A stretch of DNA of 64,000 nucleotides from Lindgomyces ingoldianus (Eukaryota > Ascomycota > Dothideomycetes > Pleosporales > Lindgomycetaceae). The position numbers were made by a program, and so were the translations under genes. The stretch covers positions 730,169 to 794,168 of the forward strand of contig NW_022985190.1 in the NCBI RefSeq assembly GCF_010093535.1, written 5' to 3'. The notes under the pieces were generated by a model. The model was not told the origin of the DNA, ran no database searches, and was given only the letters and a program-made list of their open reading frames with translations. How positions within the stretch are numbered: position 1 is the stretch's first letter; each line of letters opens with the position of its first letter. Below, in pieces: positions 21,495-33,592 of this stretch.

Positions 21495-24400
21495 ATATAA
21501 TCCTTTACCTACTTAATAATACCTAGCATAACTGTTGCTACCTAAGCTAGCGTTGTATAAGACTTATAGACTCCCTCTATAGACAGACTACCTAACAAAA
21601 AGAGGACATCTGCGCAACCCTTCTAGAGACTGCTACCCCTAGACCTTTTTACCTAAGCTAAGACACTCTTAAAGAAGATTATAATAAGTAATATTACTTA
21701 ACTAAATGCTAAGATCTAACAAAAAAAACTAAGAAAGAAAGTAAAAAAAAAAAAAAAAAACTAAAATAACTTTAAAAGAACTAATTAAGGGAAACATTAT
21801 AATCTTTTTAGGGGCCTTACAACTCCCTCTATAATAACCTAACCCCTGTAGGGCTAGGGCTAGCAGCCCCTCTATAGACGGCCACTAGCTAACCCTTATT
21901 GTTCCCACCTAGGACAGCCGCTCCTGTAGGCACCCTTTTTAGGCTACAGTTACCTAAGCCTAACTAACCCCTAAAGTTTAAAAGAAAGTCTTATAAGTAA
22001 CTATAAGTATATATTAAAGGCTATAAAGAATACATCTAAAACCTTTTAGTCTTTCTAAATACAGCATTACAGGTAGAGTTCTGCCAGCGCTACCTAGGGG
22101 AGGACCCCTGTGACTGTTAGGATAGAGTAGTACGTGTAATCTCTATAGTTAACTACTTAACCTAATTACACTAGAGCTTTATAAAGGAAACACTGTTAAG
22201 CTTTTTTAAACATGCCTAAAAGAAAAAAAATTTAGCTAAGTAAAAGATTAAAAATATAAATTAAAGAAATTAAACTTTTACTAAACTCCTTAACTATCTT
22301 AAAACTTAGTAGGAAGATATTAACTCTATTAAAGCCTTAAATAACTTAAATTAGAACTTAATATATAACTTTTTTTCTACTCTAGACAGGAAAGTGTAGT
22401 ACAGGCTAGACTTCTAACTAAAAGTGTAGAGTAGTCTCTTTAAATTAGAGACAGAGGCTAACTAGCACTAGCAGGTCCTCTAGGCAGGAGGGAACTGTGG
22501 GGGTAGCAAAAGGCCTCTAGAAGGAGCAGAACACCCCTTAGAAAGCTAGGCAAGTTATAAGAAACCTTAGAGCAACTAACACTAAAAAAATAATGTAAAG
22601 CTTTATAACTTTATAGCTGCTAAGCCTTAGAAGTTAGAAGCTAAAAAGGCATAAAAGGCTAAAAACTAAAAAAAAAGAGGCTGCTATAACTGTTATAAGT
22701 AAGGCTACATGCAGAGAAACTGCCCCCTTAAAAAGGACAACCTAGCAGGAAAAGCTGCGCCTTAGGACGCCCCCCCCTATGTCTTATAGGCTAGGTAGAA
22801 TACTTAGAGGGGCAGAAAGCAGCAGCAGTAAGTACCTAGAAAGCTAGGCCTAGTGCTGTAAAGGTAATGCTTATATTTTTTTTAAAAGCTGTTAGAGGTC
22901 TAACCTTCTTTTACTACTACTAAGCTATAATAGACTCTAGGGCAGAAGTAAACTTCCTAGATTAAGACCTTACTAAATAAGCAGGTGTAGTAGTTAACCT
23001 AGTAGACCTAGGCTTTTTTGTATCTCTAGAAGGATAGCTATTAGAAGTTATAAAAAGGGCTAACATCTTTTACTATATTAAGAATAGTAGAAGGCAGTCT
23101 TAAGTAGGTAAATTTACTTTCTTTATAATAAAAATCTCTAGTTATAGTATAATATTAGGCATACTCTAGCTAGAAGAATAGAACCTAACTTTTAACTTTA
23201 TGCGCAAGATAGTTTATTTCTAAAGATGCTGCTAACTTTATAAAAAGATTAGTCTAAACAGCCTAAAGGCATTTATAAAGGTACTAATAAACTCTAATAA
23301 TAACATGTTTATAATAGTAATTACTTGCGCATCCTAACTAACCTTAGAGGAGCCTAGGCTGCTATTAGCATACTTTAAAAAGTTTTAAAAAGCATTCTTA
23401 GAACATAACGCCTTTTTTTTACCTAACTATAGCCTACACAAGCTTATAATTAACTTAGATAAGGGAAAAAAACTTTTATACAGCCCCCTTTATAGTCTCT
23501 TTGCTACTAAGGTAGAAGTCTTATAAAAGTATATCTAGACAAACCTAGAACAGGGATAAATACACTGCTTAATGTTAAGGGTAGAGGCCCCTATTCTATT
23601 TATAAAAAAGAAGGATAGAACACTTTAACTCTACATAAACTACTAGGGCCTTAATGCTATTATAGTAAAGAACTAACACTTTTTTCTATTAATTAGAGAA
23701 TCTCTAGATTAATTAGGCTGCGCTAAAATCTACTCTAAACTAGACCTGCGCAACGCCTACTACTGTATTTAGATTAAGGAGGGGGATAAGTAGAAAACTG
23801 CTTTCTAGACCTGCTACAGCTATTTTAAATACACTATAATGCCCTTTAGACTTACAAACGCCCTAGTAGTCTTCTAGAGTTATATTAACTCTGCGCTATT
23901 AGACTTTCTTAATATATGTTATATTATTTACTTAAATAATATACTTATTTACTTTTAAAATAAAGTTAAGCATAAGAAGCATGTTTACCTAGTCCTATCT
24001 AGGCTTTTCTAGCATAAGCTATACACTAAGCTCTTAAAATGCAAATTTTACATAGATAAAGTAGAGTACCTAGGCTTTATTATTACCTTAAAAGGGGTCT
24101 AGATAAAGGAGGACTAAGTTAAAGCTATCTAAGAGTAGCTAATCTCTAGAACTATAAAAGAGATCTAGATCTTTTTAGAGTTTACTAACTACTACTAACG
24201 CTTTATAAAAAGATTCTTACAGATTGCTACTCTCTTACACTAGCTTACTTAATAACCCTAAGGTTTAGCTAAGAAAGGCTATTAGTAATATAAGAAAAAG
24301 TTTATTCTCTTAGCGCTAAGTCTTTAAGTAGTGTCTGCCTTTAATAAACTAAAGAGCAAATTTGCTAGAGGACTACTACTAGTACATTTTAATTCTAACC

Positions 24401-27226
24401 TGCACTGCTAGGTTAAAACTAATGCCTTAGGATATGCAATCTTAGGAATTCTAAGCTAGCCTAGGCTAGATAAGGCAGGAAAGGACTAGTAGCACCCTAT
24501 AGCCTTTTTCTTGCGCAAAATAATAGTAGTAGAATGTAACTACAACACCTACAACAGTAAGCTACTTGCTATAGTAAAGAGCTTTAAACACTAGCGCCAC
24601 TATCTAGAGAAAGCTGCCTATATAATAGAACTTCTAACAGACTATGCTAACCTCTAAAGGTTTATAACTACTAAGACCCTAACTAAAAGGCAGGCTTAGT
24701 AGGCAGAGTAAGTAGCTACTTTTAACTTCTAAATTTATTATTAACTAGGTAAGACTAACCCTGCTAATAGGCCCTTAAGAAGGCTTAATTATAAAAAGGG
24801 TAAAGAGAGTAATAATAAAGACAGCTTAGAATTACAGAAGTAGGCACTTTATAATCTGCAGCGTAAACTAGAGCTAGACAGGGCAAGATTACCCTAGGAG
24901 GGCCTAGGACAGCTAGGAATAGCAGCTGTTACCTAAGTAACTAGAACAAAAGCCTTAAGTACTGCTAGAATAGTAAATAAGACCTAAAGCCTAGAGAGCT
25001 CTTTAATAAGAGTAATTATAAAGGGGCTTAAAGAAGATCTGCACGCTAAAGGCGTAAAAAAGGCCTAGAAAAAAGATGTAAAAAACTAACTAGACTAAGT
25101 AAGCAAGTAGTTAGAAGAAAAGAAAAGACTTCTTACTTATAAAAAAAAGACTTATATACTTAAAAAAGTAAAAATCTAAGCCCTCTAGGCCTACTATAAC
25201 TATCTTTTAGCAGGCTATTTTAGATTTAGCAAAACTCTTTATTAGGTACAAAAGGACTTTTATTAGCTAGGCATGCAGTAATACACTAAAGACTACCTTA
25301 GCACATGCTAGGCCTGCTGACGCGCGAAATCCCCTTAACATGCCCTATACAGGGAACTCTAGCCCCTCCTAGTCCCCTCTAGGATCTAGGAGGATATCTC
25401 TATAAATTTTATTACAGAGCTACTACCTAGCTAGTTAAATAGAAGGAGCTATAACAGTATTTTAGTTATAGTTAATTATTTCTTTAAAATAGCCTACTAC
25501 ATCTTTAGTAAGGGCACCTTAAAGGTAGCAGCTTTAGCTAAGACCTTTAGGCAGAAAATCTTAAGACTCTACAGCCCCCCCTTCTTTATTATAACAGACT
25601 AGGGAGCCCTATTTACATCTACTTATTAGAAGATGTTTATAGCCTGCTTAAAGATAAAAAGACTTTTTTTTACTACCTTTTACTTATAAACTAACAGCTA
25701 GACTAAGCGCTAAAACTAAACATTAAAGTAGTATCTCTAAATATACTGCAACTATAAGTAGAATAACTAGGCAGAGATTCTCTCTAACGCAGAATATGCC
25801 TACAACAACGCTGTCTACAGCTCTACAGGGATATTGCTATTCTAGGCTGTCTATAGAAAGGATCTGCTGTCCACAGACATGCTAAAATAAGCAAAGAAGG
25901 CTAGTATTTCTTTATAAGCACTTTAAGATAGTAATAAACTAGCCTAGACTAGGCAGAAGCTAGCTAAACACCTTAGGATAGCGCAAGAGTACTAGAAGTA
26001 ATAGCATAATAAGACGCACAAACGCAAAATATACTTAGTAGAGGACTAGGTATACCTTAGCACTAAGAATATTACTACCTTCTAGCTAAAGAAAAAGCTA
26101 GATAATAAATATATAAGCCCTTAAAAAGTTTTTGCTATATATAAGACTTAATTTTACTACCTAGACTTACTAGCTAGCTTCTAGATCTACCTAGTATTCT
26201 ATGTTAGCCTTTTTAAGCTAGCACTTTTAAGTTACCTATTACCTTGTAAACAACTCCTAGCTAAGGCAGTAATACCTTAAGCAGAAACAGATATATAGGA
26301 CGTGGACTACATTATAGACTAAGAGCTGCATAAGGGAATATAGCTATACAGAGTACACTAGAAAGGGTTTAGGGAGGAAGATAACTAACTGCTCCTAGCA
26401 GAAGACATATCTAAAGGGGCTATAAATAAATTCTAGAGACAAGTAGGACTACTAGTATAAAAAAGAATAAGAAGAGGGAAAAGAAGGCTAAATTAGGCTA
26501 AAAAGAACTAGACTAAAAAAAATAAACCTAGACTAGACAACTTTATAGAAGCTTAGAACATTTAAAAAAAAACTTTTAAGCACTATAAACTTTAGAAACT
26601 TAGCCTGTTTTTTACTGTCTCTATTTTTAAATACTACTAGATTAGTCTAGATTACCCCTAGACTAGCCTAGATACCCCTAAGAAAGGGAATAAATGCACT
26701 ATAAAGCCTAAACTTTACTAGAAAAACTTAAAAAAAAAGTAAGCTACTAAAAAGAATATAAGAAGGGTATAAAGCACTATAACTATTCTTAGAGAAGCTA
26801 CTGCTATGTAAAAATAGACTAAACTGTCCTAAAGGAGAAGAAAATAGCAGGTAGAAACCTAGAAAAGGCAAAACCTATTCTAGGGGGCCTAGACAGGCCT
26901 AGAGACCCCTAGATCTGCTAGACTAATGCAAAGAAAAAAAAAATGCTAAAAAGACTAAAAATAAAAGTAGACAACTTGCTTTATCTTTAGAAAATGTTTT
27001 ACTTAGAGTTAAAAGTGTTAAAATTATAAGTAAAGTTAGTTTTCTATATGCTTTACTTACTCTTATAAAATTTCTTAGTAAGAAAAAGGACTTAAGCCTA
27101 AAAAATGCTAAAATTAGCAGCAGAAAGCTAAGTACTTTAGATAAAGTTAGACTGCTCTAGAAGAGCCTAGATAGGTATAGGTTAGAGAACATATAGTGTA
27201 GACACACTTAAAGACTAAAGAAAAAG

Positions 27227-28436
27227 GTCTTAAGCTATTATTATTACTTATTCTCTCTTTACACTTTACTAATGCTCTTTTTTTTACCTTACTAAGACTA
27301 ATAATACTTAAGTCCCTAAACACTTTCTTACTAACATAGAGAGAGGTTAGGGTGTTACTAGCTATCTTGCTGTAGACAAGCTTAGCAAGAATTAGTCTAG
27401 AAACCCCTAGAAAGCCCTAGAGACTCTTAGAGAAACCTAGAAGAGTTTAGAGAGTAGCTAGAGATTATAAACTTATTAAGATAAATAATAACTTTATTAA
27501 CCTTCTTATAGAGACTCTTAATAATGTCTAGCAGGTACTTTTAAGTGTTACTAAGGTTAATTTAGGTCTTAAGCTAAAAAAAAACTACTAAGGATAGTGC
27601 TTATAATAGTTATAATTGCTAGGCAATAGTTCTCTAAGCACTATAACCTAAAAATTAGCAAAAAGAACTAAGAAGCACCCTAGGGACCCCTAGACAGCTA
27701 TAAACAGCCCTAGAATAACCTACTTAATAGCAGTCTCTGCTACCCTTATAGCAGCTATTACACTTTAAGAGGTTATTAGTGCGCTTAGGCTTTAATAAGC
27801 CTTAATAGATGTAGGTATTATAAGTCTAGACATTACAATCCTCCTTAATAAGGAAACAGCATAGTAGAATTACGCCTAGCTTATGCGCTATAATCCTGCC
27901 TATAATCTTATTAAGGCAAGTTAAGTAGGGATTAATAGTAGCTAAAGCTTTATTTATAGCTAAGGTAATTCTATCTAACTGCTTACTAGCTAAGAAAGAC
28001 ATTATTAGTAGTAAAATATACAAGACAGGGCTTAGAGGGCCTAAGAGGGCCTAGATTAGGATAGACAGGACTAGAGGCCTTAAAAATAGGACAGGAGATA
28101 GCTAGCTAGGGTAGCTAGCTAAGGAAGAATCTAAAGGTAGTTAGAATAGGGACTCTCTAGGACAGACAGAGCTTTATATAGGGTCCTCTAGCCTAGAGGG
28201 GCCCTAGAACACCCTAGGAACCCCTAGGAAGGCCTAAGGGCTCCTGCAGAAAATCTCTCTAAAATACATACTAGAAGCGCAGAGTAAAGTGTAAGTGTAA
28301 TAAAGAATTTAGCTTAGCAGAAAGTATTTAACCTCTTAGATTAAATTTAAAGTAACATAAAATTATATAACTTCTAAACCTTAAAAAAAAGCTTAGATTT
28401 AAGCGTAAAGTTACACTTTAAAAAAAAATAAGGCTT
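27227..28436 (+). pseudogene. Unassigned post-pol reading frame of the Ty3/gypsy element
   Basis: After the chromodomain a separate frame runs with coding character from at least 27,227 to about 28,025, and probably on towards the 3' LTR. Its stops are only TAA/TAG. Readable parts are a hydrophobic run LLLLLILSLHFTNALFFTLL, then YKLIKINNNFINLLIETLNN, and later TYLIAVSATLIAAITL. I do not recognise it. It could be a third ORF, an env-like or host-derived gene, or a displaced gag-like part. It is not antisense noise, because the stops fall where RIP of Gln and Trp codons would place them. Confidence 0.5.
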
Positions 28437-28809
28437 TATAATAACTAGCTATCTAGGTGTTTTCTAGGCTGTTATAGACTAGCCTAGACTGCACTAGGCA
28501 GTCCTAGACAACTCCTAAACCCTGCTGTTAACCCCACACTTCCTAGACAATACCTACCTTGCTTAAAAAGCTGGGCATCCTAGACAGGTAATTCTTTAAA
28601 CTAGACCTACGGCATACTAGATCTGTCCCTACCAGCGCTGCCGTGCCTGGCTCTCTAGAGAAGTATATAGCTAGTTGTAGAAGCCCTCTTTAGATAGCAG
28701 AGGATTGCCTTAGGAATTAGGCGGGTATTAATTGTACTCCTATGTTACAGTCACGCCCTTGTTAGTCAATACACCTCTTAATTGCGAAGTGTATACCCTG
28801 TTTTTTACA
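28437..28809 (+). repeat. 3' LTR of the 21,122-28,809 element
   Basis: 373 bp. Its start is mutated (TATAATAACTAGCT against TGTAACGACCGGCT in the 5' copy), while its outer end keeps CAGTCACGCCC and GCGAAG words. Confidence 0.88.
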
Positions 28810-31342
28810 ATAGATTTTAAGAATGTAGTAGCCTAAAATAATATGTTTATATTAATAATATATAAAACATCTTTATTATTAATTTATATAACATTAATAA
28901 TAACTTTATAGTTAAAGTAAGTGTTATTTTTAATTATAAACTTAAATCTTTATAAGGCCTAGTTATATAATTAGTAAAAGTAGTAAAACTTCTTAATCTT
29001 TTCTAGCACTACAGCATTAACATTATAGCTAGCGCTAGTTAGCATCTTCTAGAGTCTCTCTATGCAGAGGTGTCTAAATTAGTAGTAGAGGCAGTAAAGT
29101 TTTAATTTAGTAAAGAAGAATATAAAATTTTTTTTACTAATATTAAAAAAAAAGTGTCTTTATTTTTATATAATAAAAACAGTAGTTTTATCTTTATATA
29201 TAATAACATTTAAAATGTTGTTAAAGTATGCCTTAAGTTAGTTAGCATCTACTAGTAATAGTAGAAATAGTGTTAAAGTCTTTAAAATATAGTATATAAC
29301 TAGACTAATTAAGTTCTAGATTTATATAGTACTAATTAATCTCTTTAGTATCTAGCTTTTAAAGCTAATATTTATTTAGCTAGGTGTTTAATTAATTTCT
29401 ATACATAGGTTTTTTTATATGTACACCTTAAGTTAAGACTTACTAATAGTAAAGATTTTTACTACACTTATGTTCTATAGTTTACTTTAGTATACTATAT
29501 AGTATTAGTTATTAAGGATAAACTGCTTAGCATACTTCTTAGGTTTAATGCTATAAATGTCCTTTTCTATTACACAGTGTAGATAAGTAGTAAAAGTAAA
29601 GTAGTTAATAGCTTTTTTAGTATTCTTACCTTTTTATTTTATTTTTTTTATATTATGCAAATTATTTTTTTCTTTAAAGTAACCTTTAAAGTTTTAGATG
29701 TATAAAGTAATAGCTTTATATAATAAAGTTTTATTATAAAAATTTTTATATAAAGTAACATACTAGTTCTTTGCTTATGTATAGTTATTATAAGAGTAGT
29801 TTAATAACTAACATTTTTTTTATAGCAGATAAAGCACTTCTTTATCTACGTACAGTTATCTCTAGATTATAGCCTAAACCTAGATAAAGATCTTCTATGT
29901 TGTTTTTTTCTACACAGAAAGAAGCTTTTTTCTTGTTATGCAGACTCTTATTATATAGAGTTATATTAGTAGTTTATGTAGTATACATTAAGTAGTTTTT
30001 AAAAGTATTAGTTTACCCTTTAGTCTATAATAACTTTAAGTAATGCCTATAAGTTACTAAATAAGGCTTTATATAAAAGCTTAATAGTAAACATAGCATG
30101 TTCTAGTTTTAGTTATTCTTAACAGGCTTATATAATAGTAGTGTGCAGTAGAACATCTTTTTAAAATTTTATTTTTAGTGCTTTTTATATAAGTGTAAGC
30201 TTATTAATTATTACTTTAAAGACTTTATATAAACTCTTATTAAAGTTTTTTTATTAGTATTATATAAAAGTTATTATTATTTAGTCTGTCTAGTACTAGC
30301 TATAGTTTACATTAGTGTTAAAGTAACTACTTAAGGTGTTATATAAATGCTTTTAGTTATATTTAGAGCCTATGTTATGCATATAGTATATATTTACATA
30401 ACTTTTTAGAATATTTAGAAAGATATTTATGTACTAAGTTTTCTAAATATTTAGCTATTAACATAAATTAATAAAAATTCTTATTTTATTTATAAAAATG
30501 TTATATAGTTAACTTATATAGTTATTATTTTTTTTATACTTTTTAAAATTATATAATTTTATTTACTAAAAGTTTTTCTTTAGTAGTTTCTCTCTAAAGT
30601 AGAAGTTTGTACTGGTTATAATATAGTATAAATTATGTAGGTGGTATTAGTAGTGCATACACTACTGCAGGCAGTAGTGTGTACAATTAAGGGTGTGGAG
30701 CAGGCATTAGGTAGAGTGGCATGTATTGTTTATATAGTAATTAGTGTAGTGCTAGCTAAAGTGTAGAAGTAAGTAATACTAGTATGTTTAGTGTTATTAG
30801 TAGTATTATGTTTAGTCTACTTCTATGCAAAGCTTTATATAGTAATAAGAGTTATATATAAAGCTTTTTTAGTGTAATTACTTTTTTTATGCTATATTAT
30901 ACAGCTTCTAGGCTTAGGTACCTTTAGTGCCTAGCTATAGTGTAATTTTTTTATTCTTTAGCACTTATATAAGCTTTTTTTTAAACACGCAGCTAAGTGC
31001 TAAAAAGTTTTATAGTGTTTATTTTTTAAAATTCTTTATATATAAACTTAGAAAAGTAGCGCTTTTTTAAGTTATTATATATAAATTAGTAATTATCTAA
31101 CTTATGTATAATTAAGTTTATAAGCTTATTAAAGCTTTTAACATATTAATTTTGTTATTTTAGTACTCTAGGCTAGTCTTATTTTATAGTATTGCTTTTA
31201 ATATCTCTATATTCTTTATAAGTTATTTATATAATAGGAATTATTTCTTATTTTTTTTATTATATAGAGTTGTTAGTTACTAGTAAGATTTTATTATAAT
31301 AGTATAGTTAATTACTTTTTTTAGTAAATTACACAGGTACTG

Positions 31343-31574
31343 CTGTTATCTAGCTGCTAGGTTGTGCAGCTTTAATAGCTTTAGTGTGCGCCTTACACTA
31401 TCTTCTTTTTACTTTATACAGTAGCAGAGCTTACTATATAATGTAAAGAATTAATCTACTATTATCTAGCTACTAAGTTATGCAGCTTTAATAGCTTTAG
31501 TATACATCTTACACTATCTTTTTCTTACTTTATATAGTAGCAGAGCTTACTGTATAATGTAAAAAATTAATTTA
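31343..31574. repeat. Tandem duplication, 116-bp unit, two copies
   Basis: 31343-31458 and 31459-31574 match closely (CTGTTATCTAGCTGCTAGGT against CTATTATCTAGCTACTAAGT and so on), differing by C-to-T and G-to-A. They lie in the leader of the minus-strand copia-type element, close to its 5' LTR. Confidence 0.75.
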
Positions 31575-31579
31575 CTATT

Positions 31580-31703
31580 CTAAAAAATAAGTAACTAAAT
31601 AAAGTACTTTATAAGGTATAAGTGCTCTATTATTACTCTTTCTAAAAAATAAGTAATAAAATAAAGTACTTTATAAAGTATAAGTACTTTATTATTACTT
31701 TTA
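31580..31703. repeat. Tandem duplication, 62-bp unit, two copies
   Basis: 31580-31641 and 31642-31703 start CTAAAAAATAAGTAA and both contain AAAGTACTTTATAA. They lie directly beside the 116-bp duplication, 35 bp from the 5' LTR of the copia-type element. Confidence 0.7.
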
Positions 31704-31738
31704 CTAATTTATAGTTAATTAAATTAACTATTAATTAG

Positions 31739-32018
31739 TGTTAAATAAGCTCTAATAGCTAGCTGCTTATAGTATAAGTACTTAAGTAGTAAAAGTAAGA
31801 GTAGTGTACAGTATGCATAGTGTATAAGGTAAGTAAAGTAAGAGTAACATGTTTTTAGTTTTATTGCTCTTATCTTTTCTTTATACAGAGGAAAAGGGGG
31901 ATATCTAGATGTTTGCGCACAGAGGTTCGCGCACAAGCATCATGTGACATAGATACGTGATCCTGCTCGTGCGCGATCGCTTGTATCCAGGCCGTGACGC
32001 TGCTGCTGTGTACAGACA
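31739..32018 (-). repeat. LTR of the copia-type element, right copy (5' LTR)
   Basis: 280 bp. The outer end keeps many CG words (GTTCGCGCACAAGCATCATG and GTGCGCGATCGC), whereas the inner start is mutated. Confidence 0.82.
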
Positions 32019-32338
32019 ATAAGTGTGTCTTTAAATAATTATACTATTTTAAATATTTTTTAAGTTTTTTTTAAAAGTAGTTATCTATATACTAAATTAT
32101 TTTATAGTTTGTTTTAAATGCTCTAGGGTTATAGTTTATATATAAGTAACATTATATAAAGAATAGTTTTAAATCTCTTAGGTCTTCTTTAAAAAGTTTT
32201 AGTAAAAGAAGTTATGTAAATTTCATTACTAGTATATTATTTTTTCTGTTCTTTTTATTTTATAGAGTAGCTACTTAGACTTAGAGGTCTTAGATCTGCT
32301 TTAATAGTTCTATCTTATTTTAAGTAGAGTTACAGGTA

Positions 32339-33438
32339 ACGTACTTCACAGGCGAGTTGCTCACACACCTAAGTTGCTTACTTTTGCTAAGACCCCACTA
32401 AACTACCCTTTCTACACTAATGCATTCCCTATAACACTACTTAAACGCGCTAAAAGAATGTTAGATACAGCTTACACTCTAGGCTTTTAAATAAGATATA
32501 AAACTCTTAAAGAAATATGCTATAGCTATGTGTAAAGTTCTATAAAAAATAATAAATAACTATAGCGCTAGACAACCTTTACAAGCTAATTCTACAGCTA
32601 AATTATAAAGGCTAGGTAATAAAAAGAAGCAGGTAATTATTAAGACTATACTTAAGCTATATGCGCAAGGAATTTCCCTTTAGATAGCATTTATAGCTAA
32701 TATAGCTAATTCTTTGCGCGCTAAGCGTAATCTAGGCTATGTTTACATAAACTAGCCTAGTATGTTTATAAAGCGTTATTTAGAGCTTAAAGTAACATTT
32801 AAGTGTAAGTATAACTATAAAAGAGCTTTTTATAAGAGTCCTAAGGTAATTTAGAGTAGGTTTAGCCTTATAGAGAATATTAAAGCTAAGTATAGCATCT
32901 AAGATAATAACACGTACAACTTTAGCAAAATAAGGTTTATAATTAGCTAAATATCTCTTAACTATACTTACACTTAAAACTTTACTTTAAGCTCTAAATA
33001 ACACTTTATAAACATACTAGGCTAGTTTATGTAAACATAGCCTAGATTACGCTTAGCGCGCAAAGAATTAGCTATATTAGCTATAAATGCTATCTAAGGG
33101 GAAATTCCTTGCGTATATAGCTTAAGTATAGTCTTAATAATTACCTGCTCTTTTTTATTACCTAGCCTTTATAATTTAGCTGTAGAATTAGCTTATAAAG
33201 GTTGTTTAGCGCTATAGTTATTTATTATCTTTTATAAGACTTTACACATAGCTATAGCACATTTCTTTAAGAGTTTTATGTCTTGTTTAAAAGCTTAGAG
33301 CGTAAGCTGTATCTAACATTCTTTTAGCGCGTCTAAGTAGTGTTGTAGGGAATGCATTAGTGTAGGAAGGGTAGTTTAGTAGGGTCTTAGCAAAAGTAAG
33401 CAACTTAGGTGTGTGAGCAACTCGCCCGTGAAGTACGT
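32339..33438. mobile_element. Fold-back derivative of a Fot1/pogo transposon (1,100 bp)
   Basis: The element is flanked by TA on both sides, starts ACGTACTTCAC and ends GTGAAGTACGT-type. Its two arms of about 480 bp are inverted copies of each other around a centre of about 135 bp. Read rightward, the left arm and centre encode the start of a pogo/Fot1 transposase: LKLYAQGISL, SLRAKRNLG, FIKRYLELKVTFKCKYNYKR (CENP-B-type helix-turn-helix), FSLIENIKAKYSI, and the first catalytic region, now YNFSKIRF where YNFDETGF is usual. The right arm repeats the same 5' end in reverse. No complete transposase is present and several RIP stops occur. It cannot move by itself. Confidence 0.85.
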
Positions 33439-33592
33439 TACTTCTAGATAGCGCTGCGCTTGCTATTAAGATGTTAAGTGTAAAATTTATACTTTTTAAA
33501 GAGGAAGGTAATTAATGTTATAATATCTACTTACTAATTACATGCTAATTAAGAACGTGCGTTAGGTGCGCAAGCCTAGGTTGTATTAGAGT

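Larger units (their letters stand above)
21122..28809 (+). mobile_element. Full-length chromodomain Ty3/gypsy retrotransposon, RIP-inactivated
   Basis: LTRs of 373 bp (21122-21494 and 28437-28809) are flanked by the duplication ATAGA (21117-21121 and 28810-28814). In order: a CCHC zinc knuckle (about 22,682-22,723, with a RIP stop inside); a retropepsin site near 22,925, where DSGA has become DSRA; a reverse transcriptase (about 23,588-23,960) whose YxDD is now YLNN at 23929-23940; RNase H; and an integrase zinc region (about 25,240-25,330) and core. A chromodomain-like stretch (DVDYIID.ELHKGI.LYRV..KGF) lies at about 26,297-26,395. About 2 kb then remains before the 3' LTR, which is long for the family and has its own frame. 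The element sits inside the integrase of the copia-type element. Confidence 0.9.
17167..32018 (-). mobile_element. Ty1/copia-type LTR retrotransposon, split by a nested Ty3/gypsy element
   Basis: LTRs of 280 bp at 17167-17446 and 31739-32018 are flanked by the 5-bp duplication ATAAG (17162-17166 and 32019-32023). Removing the nested element leaves about 7.2 kb. On the minus strand the part right of the nested element encodes an integrase start (RFKFIIKN..YFNYKVIINV). Left of the nested element it continues as the integrase end, with a V-x-A-x-N-x-T-A-S block and a L-L-V-F-G-x-Y-L-K-I-N block. These fit the fungal copia integrase type as I recall it. All frames are broken by TAA/TAG. The reverse transcriptase was not pinned down residue by residue. 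Confidence 0.75.

Noticed and set aside
27826..28023. 65-codon minus-strand frame with hydrophobic start
   Set aside because: It is antisense to the post-pol frame of the Ty3/gypsy element. Its openness is explained by RIP removing TCA on the plus strand, which would read as TGA on the minus strand.
31724..31936. 70-codon minus-strand frame
   Set aside because: It covers most of the 5' LTR of the copia-type element; LTRs are not coding here.
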